From the NCBI GenBank assembly GCA_023246535.1, contig JAHFIF010000025.1, positions 1 through 13,946 on the forward strand: a DNA stretch of 13,946 nt, given 5' to 3'. The position numbers and the translations under genes were made by a program. Positions 1 through 8,879 of the stretch are shown here, piece by piece. This DNA is from a bacterium (GTDB lineage: Bacteria; Patescibacteriota; Patescibacteriia; CAIQCM01). The notes below the pieces were generated by a model. That model was not told the DNA's origin. It did no database searches and worked only from the letters and a program-made list of their open reading frames with translations. Each line of letters opens with the position of its first letter. The first letter of the stretch is position 1.

Positions 1-3000
1 ACGCCGTGCCGGAAGCCAGCTTATTCAAGTCGAATTTATGATCGCGCAACATGGCCGTGTCCCCTTGCGTCAGGGTCGTGCCAGCGGCAATGTCGCGATA
101 CTCGATCAGCGTATTGGTCGGAACATTGGTCTTCCACTGCACCGTGGCCGCCGAATCGACAACGTCGGATAACATGACATCGGTGATGACCGGCAGATCG
201 GAGGTCGTCTGGAACACGGCATCCTTGCTGCGGGACTCGCCGCCGACCAAGCCTTTGGAGCGAACCTGGAAGTGGTAGGTGGTTGCCGACAAAAGATTTT
301 TAACAACGACTTCATGGCCGGTCGCAAACTCATTCGGCGTCGAAACAACCGTGACGTAAGGCTCAGCTTGCGCCGGTTTGTACTCGCCGTCGGTGGCGAT
401 GGCAATGGTGCTCGTCGCTTTTTTATCGGTGATCCAGCCGATCTTGGCCGTTGTTCCCTCGACATTGACCCGCGGCGCAACCCCGACAATGGCCGGCGCG
501 TGAATAACGCGATCAATGATGTCGTTCATGGTCGACGTTAAGAAATCCTCGGGGACCGATGAAAGGCCCGGTTCGCCGACTAACGAAGCCAAAAGATCCA
601 TGGCGCGCGTTTTTGCATCGACGGTTGGCGGCGTTTCCGGCGCGACGGGCGTATTCGTATTCGTCGGCGCGACGGGCGTCGACGGGCTCGTTTCCTCCGG
701 CGGCGGGACTGGAACGACCGTGCCGTCTTCGTTCAACGTCGCAAACAGTCGATCGGTCGAGGTTGCCTGGTTCCCGGAGGCATCAGAAGAAACGGCAATA
801 AAGTGGTAAATGGTGCCGGGGCTTAGATCGTTCAAAAAGACCTTGTGCGAACTTATCTTCTCGTCGATCGAGCCGCCTAAAGTTCCGTAGGCAATCGTTT
901 TTCCGTATTTGACCACGCCATTGGCGGCTTCATCGGTGTTCCATTCGACGGTCGCGACATTCTTGCCGATCGAACCGACCTTCAAGTTCATGATGACCGG
1001 CGGCGTCGTATCAATGTTGGACTGGCGGTAACTGGCGGAGGCGCCCGGCGTAGCGGTGGTTGTAAAAGTGTAGCCGGCGCCGGTGTTGTCGTCGGTGGTT
1101 GCATTCATGTAGGCGTCGGCCGAGACAACCTTGTACAGATATTGCGTCTTGGCGGTCAAACCGGTAATCGTGACCGAATGCGCGGTGGAAAGCGTCGTAT
1201 CCAGGGCGGTTTGCGACCCGTAAGCGGTCGTCGGCCCGTAGGCGATCTGCGCGTTAGCCGGCTCGTTGGTCGACCAAATGATGACCGCCGATGTGTCGGC
1301 GACCAGCGATGCGGTCACGCCGGAAATTACCGGCGGCGTCGTGTCGACCGTGGTCGTAAACGAGTATCCCGCGCCATGATTATCATCGGAAGCGATGTTG
1401 CCGGAACCGTCGGCGGAAACGACCTTAAAGTAATAAAGCGCGCCCGGCGTCAAACCGATCAGATCAACCGAGTGGTTAATGGTATTGTCATTCACATTCG
1501 AAGCGCTGTACGCGAAAGTCGTATTCGGTCCGTACTCGACCTCGGAAGACGATTTCTCGTCGGTCGTCCAAGTGACGGTCGCGGTCGTGCGGCTAATGCT
1601 CCCGGCGGCGGGACCAGCAATGACGGGCGGCGTATGGTCGGCCTCGGCGGCGGTGGTCACGACGCGATCCGGTCCGGCGGCGGGGTTGCCGGAGGCGTCT
1701 TTGGTAACGATGCGATAATGGTACGTCGTGGCCGCGTTCAGGCCGGAGACGGCGACCGCATGGTCAAGAACCAAACTCTCATCGAGCGCCGTGGATGAAC
1801 CGTAGCCCGCATCCGGACCGTATTCGAGCTGCGAATCGGCCAGTTCGTTCGTCGACCAGATCGCGCGGAAAGAATTCATCAAAATGATGCTGTCGGCGTC
1901 CGAAATGACCGGTGCGGTCGTGTCGACGGCGGTCGTCACGACATAGTATGACCCGTTGTTATTGTCGATCGTCGTATTCCCCGAAGCGTCGGCCGAACGA
2001 ACGCGGTAATAATAGGCCGTGCCGCCAAGCAGGCCGTCGAGCGTAACCGAGTGCTGTTTGGCGAGAGTTTCGAAACCGGCCGAGCTGCCAACCGCCGTCG
2101 TGACGCCGTAATCGACGTAAGAGGTGGCCGGTTCATCGGTCGTCCAATTGACGGTCGCCGAATTCAAACTCAAACTGGCGATGAAAACGCCGGTCACGGC
2201 GGGCGGCGTGGCGTCGCCGGCCGCCGGCGCCGTAAAGACTTGGTTGGAACTCATGCCTAAAACGGAATTGTTGCCCCGCGAATGAATGCGGAAATTATAC
2301 GCCGTTTGCGGCGAAAGCCCGGTGATGGTCATGACGTGCCGGTTGGTTAGCGTCGGATCGACGGACGTCGTTGAGCCGTAAGCGGTCGTCAGGCCAAACT
2401 CGACCTGCGAATCGGAAACCTTGTCCGTCGTCCAAATGATGTCGGCGCTCGTCGGCTGGGCGCGAACGCTGATCGCGGAAATCGCCGGCGGCGTCATGTC
2501 GTTGGTCGTGGTGAACGAATAGTATTGCGGCACGCCGCCCACCACGCGCTTGTCGGAGGTGGATGAAGAATTAACGTCGACCGAGCTGACATAGAAAAAA
2601 TACATCGTGCCCGGACTCAAGTTCGTCAAATTAACGACATGGTCGATGGTTGAATTGGACGTGCCGGTGGTAAAGGTCGGCTGGGCCATGTCGGCATGGA
2701 CGCTGTGCACCAGCTGCGACGAAGCCGGAACATTGGTCGTCCAGCTCACGCGCGCCGTCGTGTTGGTCGTCTCGACAACCGAAGTATTGGAAATGACCGG
2801 GCCGCCGGGCGTGGCAAAACTGTAGCCCGTTCCCCCGTTCGCGTCGGTCGTCGTTTGATCGTAGATGTCTTTGGAGCTGACGCGGAAATAATAAGTCGTT
2901 TCCGGCGCCAAGCCGGTCAAAATAACCTCATGGCGGCCGACGCCGCTGTCATTATTCACCAGCGAACCGATGGAGACGGAATTCGAAAAAGTCGACGGCG

Positions 3001-3120
3001 AGGTTGAATAGCTGACCGTGGAATCCGACAGCACATCGGTATTCCACGTGATCGTCGCGGTTGTCGCTTGCGGCGCGCCGGGGGAAACGTTTGAGATGAC
3101 CGGGGCCGGGCCGATCCCTC
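1..3120 (-). repeat. tandem fibronectin III-like modules within the giant protein
   Basis: Modules begin near 3110, 2810, 2500, 2215, 1925, 1635, 1345, 1015, 500 and 200 (reading right to left), mostly 285-330 bp apart. Each carries the conserved W(T/S)T(N/D) and YYYRV-type strands. The wider gap between the eighth and ninth modules holds a Pro/Thr-rich linker (about 610-735) and a short helical stretch. The DNA copies are clearly diverged, so this is a protein-level repeat and not a recent tandem duplication. Confidence 0.85.
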
Positions 3121-6100
3121 CCCCGCCCTCGCCGCCGGACTGCGCCCCATCGGCAATGCCGTCGACGATCGTCGAACGGAACGAGACATTGCCGCTCGGA
3201 TCAACCGTATCGACGTAATAATAGTAATGGCCGTTCTCGTTGACGTTGGTGTCGATATAATAATTGGTGGCGCGCGCGGCAATTGACGCAACCTCCGGCC
3301 AGCCGGCCGGGTTGTCGAGCGAATTTGAACGATGAACGCGATAAGTGGCGAACGAACCGGCAACCACTTTCCAGGCCACGAACAAGCGATACAGGCGCGG
3401 ATCGGAAAGAATGTTCGAAGTGTCCTGGATCATGACTGCGGTCGGCGTCGACGGCACCAGGGCCGACTGGATGCCGGTGCTGTTTTGAAAGGCGTCGGTA
3501 AACTTGGCATAAACCGTGGCGCCTTCGGACAATGTCATGGTTTTGGCGGCGGCAAACGGCTCGGACGCGGTCGTCGCCAGCGTCGGATCGGATGAGGAAA
3601 CCTTCATCGTGATGCCGTTATCATCGGTCGCGGCCAAATGAACGGTCGCCGGCGTTGTCGAGGCGTCAACGGTGACCGAGGTCGACAAAGGGGCGGCCGT
3701 ATCAAGCGTATAGAACGGGGACTCGGCCAACCCGGTCGAATTCGCGCCTTCGCCGTCGCTCGCGGTCACGCGGATCTTTGCCGTGTTATTCATGAAATGC
3801 CCCGCGTAATCTGCGGCCGGCGTCCAGGTGGCGGTATAAACGGCATTATTCCAACCCCCGTCCGCGGCCACCGCCTTGGCGCCGGCATCGCCAACGGCCA
3901 ATGAGACGATCGGCTGATAGACGGACCCGTCCCAATATTCGAACGACGGCGTGACATGGCCGCGATTGGCCGGCGAGCCGCTTGCCGTATCGGCGTCGCG
4001 AACTTCATAATGAACGGTTACTGTACCGTCGCTGTTTTGAACAGCAGTGACGTTCCGCGCCTCCGGGGCGGCGTTCACGACAAATTGGATCCCGAACGAA
4101 GAAACCGTGGCGGTATTGCGCCCGTCAGAGGCGATGTTGATCTTATACTGGAACCAGCGGTCGGCATTCCCGTCCTGAAGACCGGCCGGCAAAGCTGCGG
4201 CGCTGCAGGTGACGGTCGTGCCGACTTTGCTGCAGCTAGCGCTCGCATTCGTGAGATCGGTCCAAGCGCCGGTCAGGTTGGTCGACGTATCGGCGGTTCG
4301 AAGCGAAGCCGTGACTGTGACGCCGGCTGGCAACGGAGCAGTTTCATCCCAAACCAGTCGGCTCACGATATTCGCCGCGTCGGTCGAATCGAAGCGCGAT
4401 GAAGTAAGCGTCCCGTTGGCCGCGAAATAATTATAGGCAATAGACAGGTCCTGGACCGTGGCGTTCCCCGTCATCGTGATCTTGAATCGCAGATCGGAAC
4501 CGATCGTCGAAAAAGCATAAAGCGACCCCGGCGTCACGGCGTTATACGTCGCACCGCCGTCATTGGAAAGCTGGTAGACAATCGTCCCGGTGCCGACCGT
4601 GTCCTGCTTGGTGAGCGTGGCCGAGGCGATGTTTTGCGTGGTGGCGTCGAGGGTCAGTGATGTCGCGATACAGGTCGAACAGCTTGGTGGAACTTTTACC
4701 AAAAAAGCCCCTCGATCACCGCCGAAAAACGCAGTTGTGCCGGAACTGTCGATAGCAACTGATTTTGCTGGCTTGGCCAAACCGATGATCGAAATACTGC
4801 CTCCGTCAATTGAATAAAACGCCTCTGTTGAAGTCGAGCTACGTTCGTTCGCCAAAAATATCCCATTCATCTGTTGGGAAAACTTCACATCCCTGATCAT
4901 GACGCCGCCCATAGCGCTGTTCGCCAAAGACGAAAGATCGGCGAACGTGCCGGCGCCGGAATATGAAACAAAGGTGTTGGCCCCGCCCATATAGATTACC
5001 GAATGGACCGAATCATAGGCCAGTGCGTATTGGAAATTTGCGGCCAAAGCTCCTCCGGTTACCGAATTAAGATTCGTAAACCCTCCGGTCGGCGAATATT
5101 TTCCAAACATTCCGCTTTCTCCGCCAAAATACAGCGTGTTTTGATCCGGCGCCCACTGAAACCCGAAAATTCTTTTAAAACCAATGGCCGATTGATAAGC
5201 CGTAGAGAGGCTGGTAGCGCTTCCTCCGATGACATATTTGCCAATGCTATTACTCTGTCCCGCGAAGTATATAATACCGTTTGCCGTATCGATTCCCATT
5301 CCGGTCGGACCGCCGGCGGCAGCGGGAGCCATGACACTGGTCATATCGGTAATCGCGTCATTGGCGGTATTTATTTTATAATAATACGCGGTACCGCAGC
5401 ATGTCGCGCCATAAGCCGAGGCATATATCTCACCGGTGGCGGGATAATATACGGAGTTGCCGATTGAACCGTTATGACATGTTGGGATGACGGACAAGAT
5501 CGACGGCGATAAATCCGTTGCTGTTCCGGTGTTTATATTATATTTGATATATGTGCACGGCCCTGAAGAGTTATTGCTGCCGTACAAATACAAAGCATTG
5601 TGCACCGGGTCGTAAATCGTGTTTGAAATAAAATAATCCGACGGAAGCATGGACGAGACGGCGGCCGACACATCGGTTCCCGGGTTGCTGTTCACCTGCA
5701 ACTCACCGGCTGAGGCGTTCCAATTTCCGGTTGTGTTGGCAATGTCTTCATTCGCGGTCGCGGTAAACGATTCTGACAATGTCCCCTGGTTTGGCGGAAG
5801 CGCCATTGATCCAACGCCGGCGGTGAGGCCGCTGGCGCTGGCATATTTGTTCCAGCCGGTAAGCGAGGCGGGGGCGGTCACGGTGTCGGGAGCGACGCCG
5901 CCCGACCAATCATTCTGGGCCAGGCTGTAGGTTTGGCCGAGCGCGGCGTTGGGTCGGTTGAAGATGGCAAAACTGCTGGCCGCCACAATGACCGCCAAGG
6001 CAATCAGGCTGAAACGGCGCGTCCAGGTATTCTTTGCGAAGATGGAGTTTTTGGCGAAGAAATTGACCAGCGGCTTGTGCCAGGAACGACAAGACAACAA

Positions 6101-6166
6101 AAACGCCCGGAGGCTTTTTGTTAAGCGACGACGAGTTTTGAGCGTTATGAAACGCCTACGTCGCAT
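1..6166 (-). CDS. giant secreted/surface protein, beta-propeller plus FN3-like array (partial, C-terminus off window)
   Basis: The frame is open from the ATG at 6166 to the window edge, about 2,055 codons. Residues 1-51 are strongly basic and are followed by a hydrophobic segment at about 52-69 and then NAALGQ, so this is a long-n-region signal peptide or an N-terminal anchor. Residues ~175-493 hold seven repeats of the type D-x(4-6)-IY-x(2)-G, like a seven-bladed propeller. Residues ~690-1015 contain Ig/cadherin-like and one fibronectin-like domain. From ~1020 on, at least ten modules of ~97 residues follow the pattern TPPVIS, WTTDE, VEYG, HSV, L-GL-P-T-YYYRV, SADASGN. A Pro/Thr linker lies at about residues 1812-1853. 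The family suggests an extracellular adhesin or cell-envelope protein; ligand unknown. An extended -10 box lies 8 bases before the ATG, so the message may be leaderless. No Shine-Dalgarno is visible. Confidence 0.9.
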   Translation of the reverse strand, partial: MRRRRFITLKTRRRLTKSLRAFLLSCRSWHKPLVNFFAKNSIFAKNTWTRRFSLIALAVIVAASSFAIFNRPNAALGQTYSLAQNDWSGGVAPDTVTAPASLTGWNKYASASGLTAGVGSMALPPNQGTLSESFTATANEDIANTTGNWNASAGELQVNSNPGTDVSAAVSSMLPSDYFISNTIYDPVHNALYLYGSNNSSGPCTYIKYNINTGTATDLSPSILSVIPTCHNGSIGNSVYYPATGEIYASAYGATCCGTAYYYKINTANDAITDMTSVMAPAAAGGPTGMGIDTANGIIYFAGQSNSIGKYVIGGSATSLSTAYQSAIGFKRIFGFQWAPDQNTLYFGGESGMFGKYSPTGGFTNLNSVTGGALAANFQYALAYDSVHSVIYMGGANTFVSYSGAGTFADLSSLANSAMGGVMIRDVKFSQQMNGIFLANERSSTSTEAFYSIDGGSISIIGLAKPAKSVAIDSSGTTAFFGGDRGAFLVKVPPSCSTCIATSLTLDATTQNIASATLTKQDTVGTGTIVYQLSNDGGATYNAVTPGSLYAFSTIGSDLRFKITMTGNATVQDLSIAYNYFAANGTLTSSRFDSTDAANIVSRLVWDETAPLPAGVTVTASLRTADTSTNLTGAWTDLTNASASCSKVGTTVTCSAAALPAGLQDGNADRWFQYKINIASDGRNTATVSSFGIQFVVNAAPEARNVTAVQNSDGTVTVHYEVRDADTASGSPANRGHVTPSFEYWDGSVYQPIVSLAVGDAGAKAVAADGGWNNAVYTATWTPAADYAGHFMNNTAKIRVTASDGEGANSTGLAESPFYTLDTAAPLSTSVTVDASTTPATVHLAATDDNGITMKVSSSDPTLATTASEPFAAAKTMTLSEGATVYAKFTDAFQNSTGIQSALVPSTPTAVMIQDTSNILSDPRLYRLFVAWKVVAGSFATYRVHRSNSLDNPAGWPEVASIAARATNYYIDTNVNENGHYYYYVDTVDPSGNVSFRSTIVDGIADGAQSGGEGGGGIGPAPVISNVSPGAPQATTATITWNTDVLSDSTVSYSTSPSTFSNSVSIGSLVNNDSGVGRHEVILTGLAPETTYYFRVSSKDIYDQTTTDANGGTGYSFATPGGPVISNTSVVETTNTTARVSWTTNVPASSQLVHSVHADMAQPTFTTGTSNSTIDHVVNLTNLSPGTMYFFYVSSVDVNSSSTSDKRVVGGVPQYYSFTTTNDMTPPAISAISVRAQPTSADIIWTTDKVSDSQVEFGLTTAYGSTTSVDPTLTNRHVMTITGLSPQTAYNFRIHSRGNNSVLGMSSNQVFTAPAAGDATPPAVTGVFIASLSLNSATVNWTTDEPATSYVDYGVTTAVGSSAGFETLAKQHSVTLDGLLGGTAYYYRVRSADASGNTTIDNNNGSYYVVTTAVDTTAPVISDADSIILMNSFRAIWSTNELADSQLEYGPDAGYGSSTALDESLVLDHAVAVSGLNAATTYHYRIVTKDASGNPAAGPDRVVTTAAEADHTPPVIAGPAAGSISRTTATVTWTTDEKSSSEVEYGPNTTFAYSASNVNDNTINHSVDLIGLTPGALYYFKVVSADGSGNIASDDNHGAGYSFTTTVDTTPPVISGVTASLVADTSAVIIWSTNEPANAQIAYGPTTAYGSQTALDTTLSTAHSVTITGLTAKTQYLYKVVSADAYMNATTDDNTGAGYTFTTTATPGASASYRQSNIDTTPPVIMNLKVGSIGKNVATVEWNTDEAANGVVKYGKTIAYGTLGGSIDEKISSHKVFLNDLSPGTIYHFIAVSSDASGNQATSTDRLFATLNEDGTVVPVPPPEETSPSTPVAPTNTNTPVAPETPPTVDAKTRAMDLLASLVGEPGLSSVPEDFLTSTMNDIIDRVIHAPAIVGVAPRVNVEGTTAKIGWITDKKATSTIAIATDGEYKPAQAEPYVTVVSTPNEFATGHEVVVKNLLSATTYHFQVRSKGLVGGESRSKDAVFQTTSDLPVITDVMLSDVVDSAATVQWKTNVPTNTLIEYRDIAAGTTLTQGDTAMLRDHKFDLNKLASGTA

Positions 6167-6174
6167 ACCCGTAT

Positions 6175-6183
6175 ATTTTAGCA
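6175..6183 (-). promoter_or_regulatory. extended -10 promoter of the giant surface protein
   Basis: Read on the minus strand the bases are TGCTAAAAT, an extended -10 (TGn plus a 5/6 match to TATAAT). It ends 8 bases before the ATG at 6166, so the predicted transcription start falls almost on the start codon. No convincing -35 box is visible. Confidence 0.5.
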
Positions 6184-6231
6184 AAAATTTTGCCTGTTGG
6201 ATAACCCAAAACTGTGCAGAATAACCGATAC

Positions 6232-6258
6232 AGGGATTAGATCTTAGGGGGTTAGTGC
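6232..6258 (+). repeat. heptamer array, left arm of an inverted repeat around the terminator
   Basis: Starts with GGGATTAG followed by diverged copies ATCTTAG and GGGTTAG. It is an imperfect inverted match of the array at 6301-6331; the first nine bases AGGGATTAG match exactly in inverted orientation. Confidence 0.55.
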
Positions 6259-6261
6259 CGA

Positions 6262-6292
6262 AAAAACCATTCCGTTTAACGGAATGGTTTTT
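6262..6292. terminator. bidirectional rho-independent terminator
   Basis: A perfect 13-bp stem (AAAAACCATTCCG paired with CGGAATGGTTTTT) surrounds a 5-base TTTAA loop. A/T runs on both sides give a U-tract in either direction. It lies 50 bases after the ABC permease stop and upstream of the giant surface gene, so it most likely ends the ABC operon transcript. Confidence 0.8.
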
Positions 6293-6300
6293 GATTTAGT

Positions 6301-6331
6301 GCTAATCCCTAACCTCTAACCCCTAATCCCT
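6301..6331 (-). repeat. heptamer array, right arm of an inverted repeat
   Basis: Read on the minus strand it is GGGATTAG, GGGTTAG, AGGTTAG, GGATTAG: four copies with a 7-base period. It is inverted relative to 6232-6258 and ends 10 bases from the permease stop codon. Confidence 0.6.
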
Positions 6332-6341
6332 CGACAACCTG

Positions 6342-7541
6342 TTACTTGTACCGCAGCGCTTCCAGCGGGTCGAGTTTGGCGGCGCGGCGGGACGGGAAAA
6401 CGCCGGAAAGCAAGCCGATCATGGCCGAAATGGCGATGATCACCAAGGTAAAATTCGTCGGGAAGGAGAAAAGCGTTATCGAGGCGCCACCAAAGCGGGC
6501 AGCCAGCATGTTAATGCCGAAGTTGAAGATCACGCCGCAAACGACGCCGATGGCGACGCCGACGACGCCGCCCAAAAAACCGATCACCATTGATTCGGCC
6601 AAGAACATGAACATGATTTGTTGCCGGCTGGCACCCAAGGCGCGCATGACGCCAATTTCGTTGGTCCGTTCCAGCAAAGTGACGGTCATGGTGTTAAACA
6701 TGCCGATCGACGAGACCAACAGGGCAAAGGCGCCGAAAACGCCCAGCACGATCTGGATCACGTTGAAGATCTTATTGGCCTGGTCAACGGTTTCCGAAAG
6801 CGAAGAAACCTGGAAGCCCATGTTCAAGAACTCTTCTTTGGCCGGTTCAAGGGCGGAGGACGCGGAAACGGCAACTTGGGCTTGTTCGTAAACGCTGATC
6901 GGCACGACGGCGGAAACATCCGGCAGCGGCAAATAGACAAAGCTGTCTTGCGGCCCTTCAACCACGGCGCTGATCGTATACTTTTGCGGCAAGTCGACAA
7001 CCTGCACCTGCGAACCGTCGCTCGTGTCATTGGTCACATAGACCTGGATGGTGACACTCTTGCCGATTGCCGCGGTGGCGTCGGCAAAGCCAAAAAGCTT
7101 GAGCACCGCTTCGGAAACAACGACCTTGCCGCCCTCCCCCTCCTTATAGAGCGACCCGGCGAGCGGTGCAATGCCGGCGTAGTCGAAAAACGAGGCGGGC
7201 GCGGCAAAAAACGAAGCATTGCCGGAAACGTCGCCGGTCCACATTTGGCCGTTGAAGCGCGCGAGCGGCGCCACGTCAGTAACCAAATGCACGGCGCGGA
7301 ACTTGCTGATGACGGCCGGCGTCATGACGATATTTTCATTGTTCGAGGTAACCGACAAACTCAGGAGCGCTTTATTAAAAACGATCTTTTGCAGGATGAT
7401 GTTCTGCAGCCCGAAACCGAGCGCCACCAAAAACAGCACGGCGCCGGTTCCGACGCTGATGCCCAAAATGGTCAGCCACGTGCGCATCGGCCGCGTCCGG
7501 AACATGCGCGTGGAAAGACGAAAAAGATCGGCGGTTTTCAT
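6342..7541 (-). CDS. ABC transporter permease, MacB/FtsX family
   Basis: A 399-residue membrane protein with the standard four-helix MacB layout: a first helix at ~21-43, a large extracytoplasmic (MacB_PCD-like) domain at ~45-255, and three helices in the C-terminal FtsX domain. Family landmarks are visible: TRPMRTWLTILGISVG at the first helix, LLERTNEIGVMRALGASR after the second, and the terminal FPSRRAAKLDPLEALRYK. The start codon lies 4 bases after the stop of the ATPase gene, so the two are co-transcribed and probably translationally coupled. The family exports peptides or lipids or acts mechanically on envelope proteins. No periplasmic adaptor gene is next to it, so the substrate cannot be named. 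A hairpin terminator follows at 6262-6292. Confidence 0.93.
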   Translation of the reverse strand: MKTADLFRLSTRMFRTRPMRTWLTILGISVGTGAVLFLVALGFGLQNIILQKIVFNKALLSLSVTSNNENIVMTPAVISKFRAVHLVTDVAPLARFNGQMWTGDVSGNASFFAAPASFFDYAGIAPLAGSLYKEGEGGKVVVSEAVLKLFGFADATAAIGKSVTIQVYVTNDTSDGSQVQVVDLPQKYTISAVVEGPQDSFVYLPLPDVSAVVPISVYEQAQVAVSASSALEPAKEEFLNMGFQVSSLSETVDQANKIFNVIQIVLGVFGAFALLVSSIGMFNTMTVTLLERTNEIGVMRALGASRQQIMFMFLAESMVIGFLGGVVGVAIGVVCGVIFNFGINMLAARFGGASITLFSFPTNFTLVIIAISAMIGLLSGVFPSRRAAKLDPLEALRYK

Positions 7542-7545
7542 GGCT

Positions 7546-8847
7546 CTAGTTCTTAAGTGACATTATAATCTCCATCCGCTCGGCCAGGCGCTGGGCCACG
7601 ACCGGGGTAAAACCGACCCCGCCGGCGCTGAATTTGGTCGAAAGCTGTTTAATGAAACCCTCGTGGCGAACCGCGCCCTCAATGCGCTCATCAATCACCG
7701 TTTCCAGGCGCTGCATTTTTTCTTCGATCAAATTCCCTTTGTGATCTTCCAGCACGTAAAGCCGCAACAGCTTGGCCAGACGGTGTTTCCGCGATTCATC
7801 GGTGGCGTTTTTCAAATTTTCCGCGTAAATCCGCGCTTCGCGCGAAATATGCACGACGCGGCGGACCAATGTCGCGGCCGTTGACGAGTACAATCCCGCG
7901 CCGCCTTTGGCGTAGGACAAATTGAGTTCTTCAAAGAATTGGTGCTCGCTGATTTTTCCGGCCAGAAGCTTGACCATCGAAGCCTCAATGCGTTTGCGCT
8001 GTTCGGGCGTCACTTCTTCCACCAGCCAATTGGAAAGGGCGCAGGCTTTGAGTTCGGGCAAGGACAGCGACGGGTGCACGCGCGCCAGGCGTTCGAGTCC
8101 GGCGTTCTTTCCTTCAGGACCGTTCTCGTTGGCGGCCAAGTCCAAATTAGTCGACGGCTTCATTTTCTCTTCGTGGTCGATGCCGGCATCTTTGAAGAAA
8201 TACACCCGATCGGCATAGGGAAGATAACGGGCGTCGTGCGTGACCAGAATGACGGTTTTGGCATCTTTGACATTGATGCTTTTGAGCGTTTCCATGACGA
8301 TCCGCGCCGATTCGGAGTCGAGGTTGCCGACCGGCTCGTCGGCAAGAATGATGTCCGGGTCGTTGATAAGCGCGCGGCAAACGGCAACGCGCTGCTGTTG
8401 GCCGCCGGAGAGCATGGCCGGCGGCTGCTTGGCGCGCGCTTCAATGCCAAAGCGGCGCAGCAGGCCCATGGCCTTTTCTTTGCGTTCGCGCTGATTTTGA
8501 CCGATGAAGATTTGCGGCAAAATGACGTTATCGAGAACATTGAGCGAGAACAGGAGGTTGTATTGCTGGAAAACAATGCCAAACGACTTAGCCGTTCGCA
8601 GGTTGATCTCTTTTTCGCTAAAAGATTTGTAGTCGCGGCCCTTGAGCATCACCTTCCCGGCCGCCGGTTGCAGCAATCCGAGCAATGAATACAAAAGGGT
8701 TGATTTTCCGGTTCCGGACGGTCCGAAGAAAATAATGTACTCCTTGGGAAAAATCTCAATGCTCACGTCTTTAAGCGCGACGTATTCATTGCTCTTGCCC
8801 TCGTTAAAAATAACCGAGAGATTTTCCGTTTTTAGGATCGGATCCAT
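7546..8847 (-). CDS. ABC transporter ATPase (MacB/LolD-like) with long C-terminal extension
   Basis: The partner of the permease. From the chosen ATG it has 433 residues. Walker A GPSGTGKS is at ~42-49, the Q-loop FQQYNLL at ~93-99, the signature LSGGQQQRVA at ~146-155, Walker B ILADEP at ~167-172, the D-loop GNLD, and the switch His in VTHD at ~204. A normal ATPase of this class would end near residue 230; here ~200 further charged, largely helical residues follow, with no motif I recognise. A GTG at 8880 opens the same frame but lies inside a -10-like box (8871-8879), so I place the start at the ATG at 8847, giving the usual beginning MDPILKTENLSVIF. No Shine-Dalgarno is seen. Confidence 0.9.
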   Translation of the reverse strand: MDPILKTENLSVIFNEGKSNEYVALKDVSIEIFPKEYIIFFGPSGTGKSTLLYSLLGLLQPAAGKVMLKGRDYKSFSEKEINLRTAKSFGIVFQQYNLLFSLNVLDNVILPQIFIGQNQRERKEKAMGLLRRFGIEARAKQPPAMLSGGQQQRVAVCRALINDPDIILADEPVGNLDSESARIVMETLKSINVKDAKTVILVTHDARYLPYADRVYFFKDAGIDHEEKMKPSTNLDLAANENGPEGKNAGLERLARVHPSLSLPELKACALSNWLVEEVTPEQRKRIEASMVKLLAGKISEHQFFEELNLSYAKGGAGLYSSTAATLVRRVVHISREARIYAENLKNATDESRKHRLAKLLRLYVLEDHKGNLIEEKMQRLETVIDERIEGAVRHEGFIKQLSTKFSAGGVGFTPVVAQRLAERMEIIMSLKN

Positions 8848-8870
8848 GATATTTGCTGGGTTGTTGGATA

Positions 8871-8879
8871 AGTATATCA
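8871..8879 (-). promoter_or_regulatory. extended -10 promoter of the ABC operon
   Basis: On the minus strand the bases are TGATATACT (TGn plus TATACT). Transcription would begin near 8864, downstream of the GTG at 8880, which supports the internal ATG at 8847 as the true start. No good -35 box. Confidence 0.45.

Noticed and set aside
51..6224. Many plus-strand open frames across the left 6 kb
   Set aside because: They are shadows of the long minus-strand FN3 gene; their sequences are Arg/Gly/Val-rich with no domain pattern and no ribosome-binding sites.
6618..7556. 312-codon plus-strand open frame opposite the ABC permease
   Set aside because: The permease frame has all family motifs; the antisense translation is rich in His, Gln, Arg and Asp and resembles no protein.
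7939..8688. 249-codon plus-strand open frame opposite the ABC ATPase
   Set aside because: It is antisense to the Walker and signature motifs of a clear ATPase and has no independent support.
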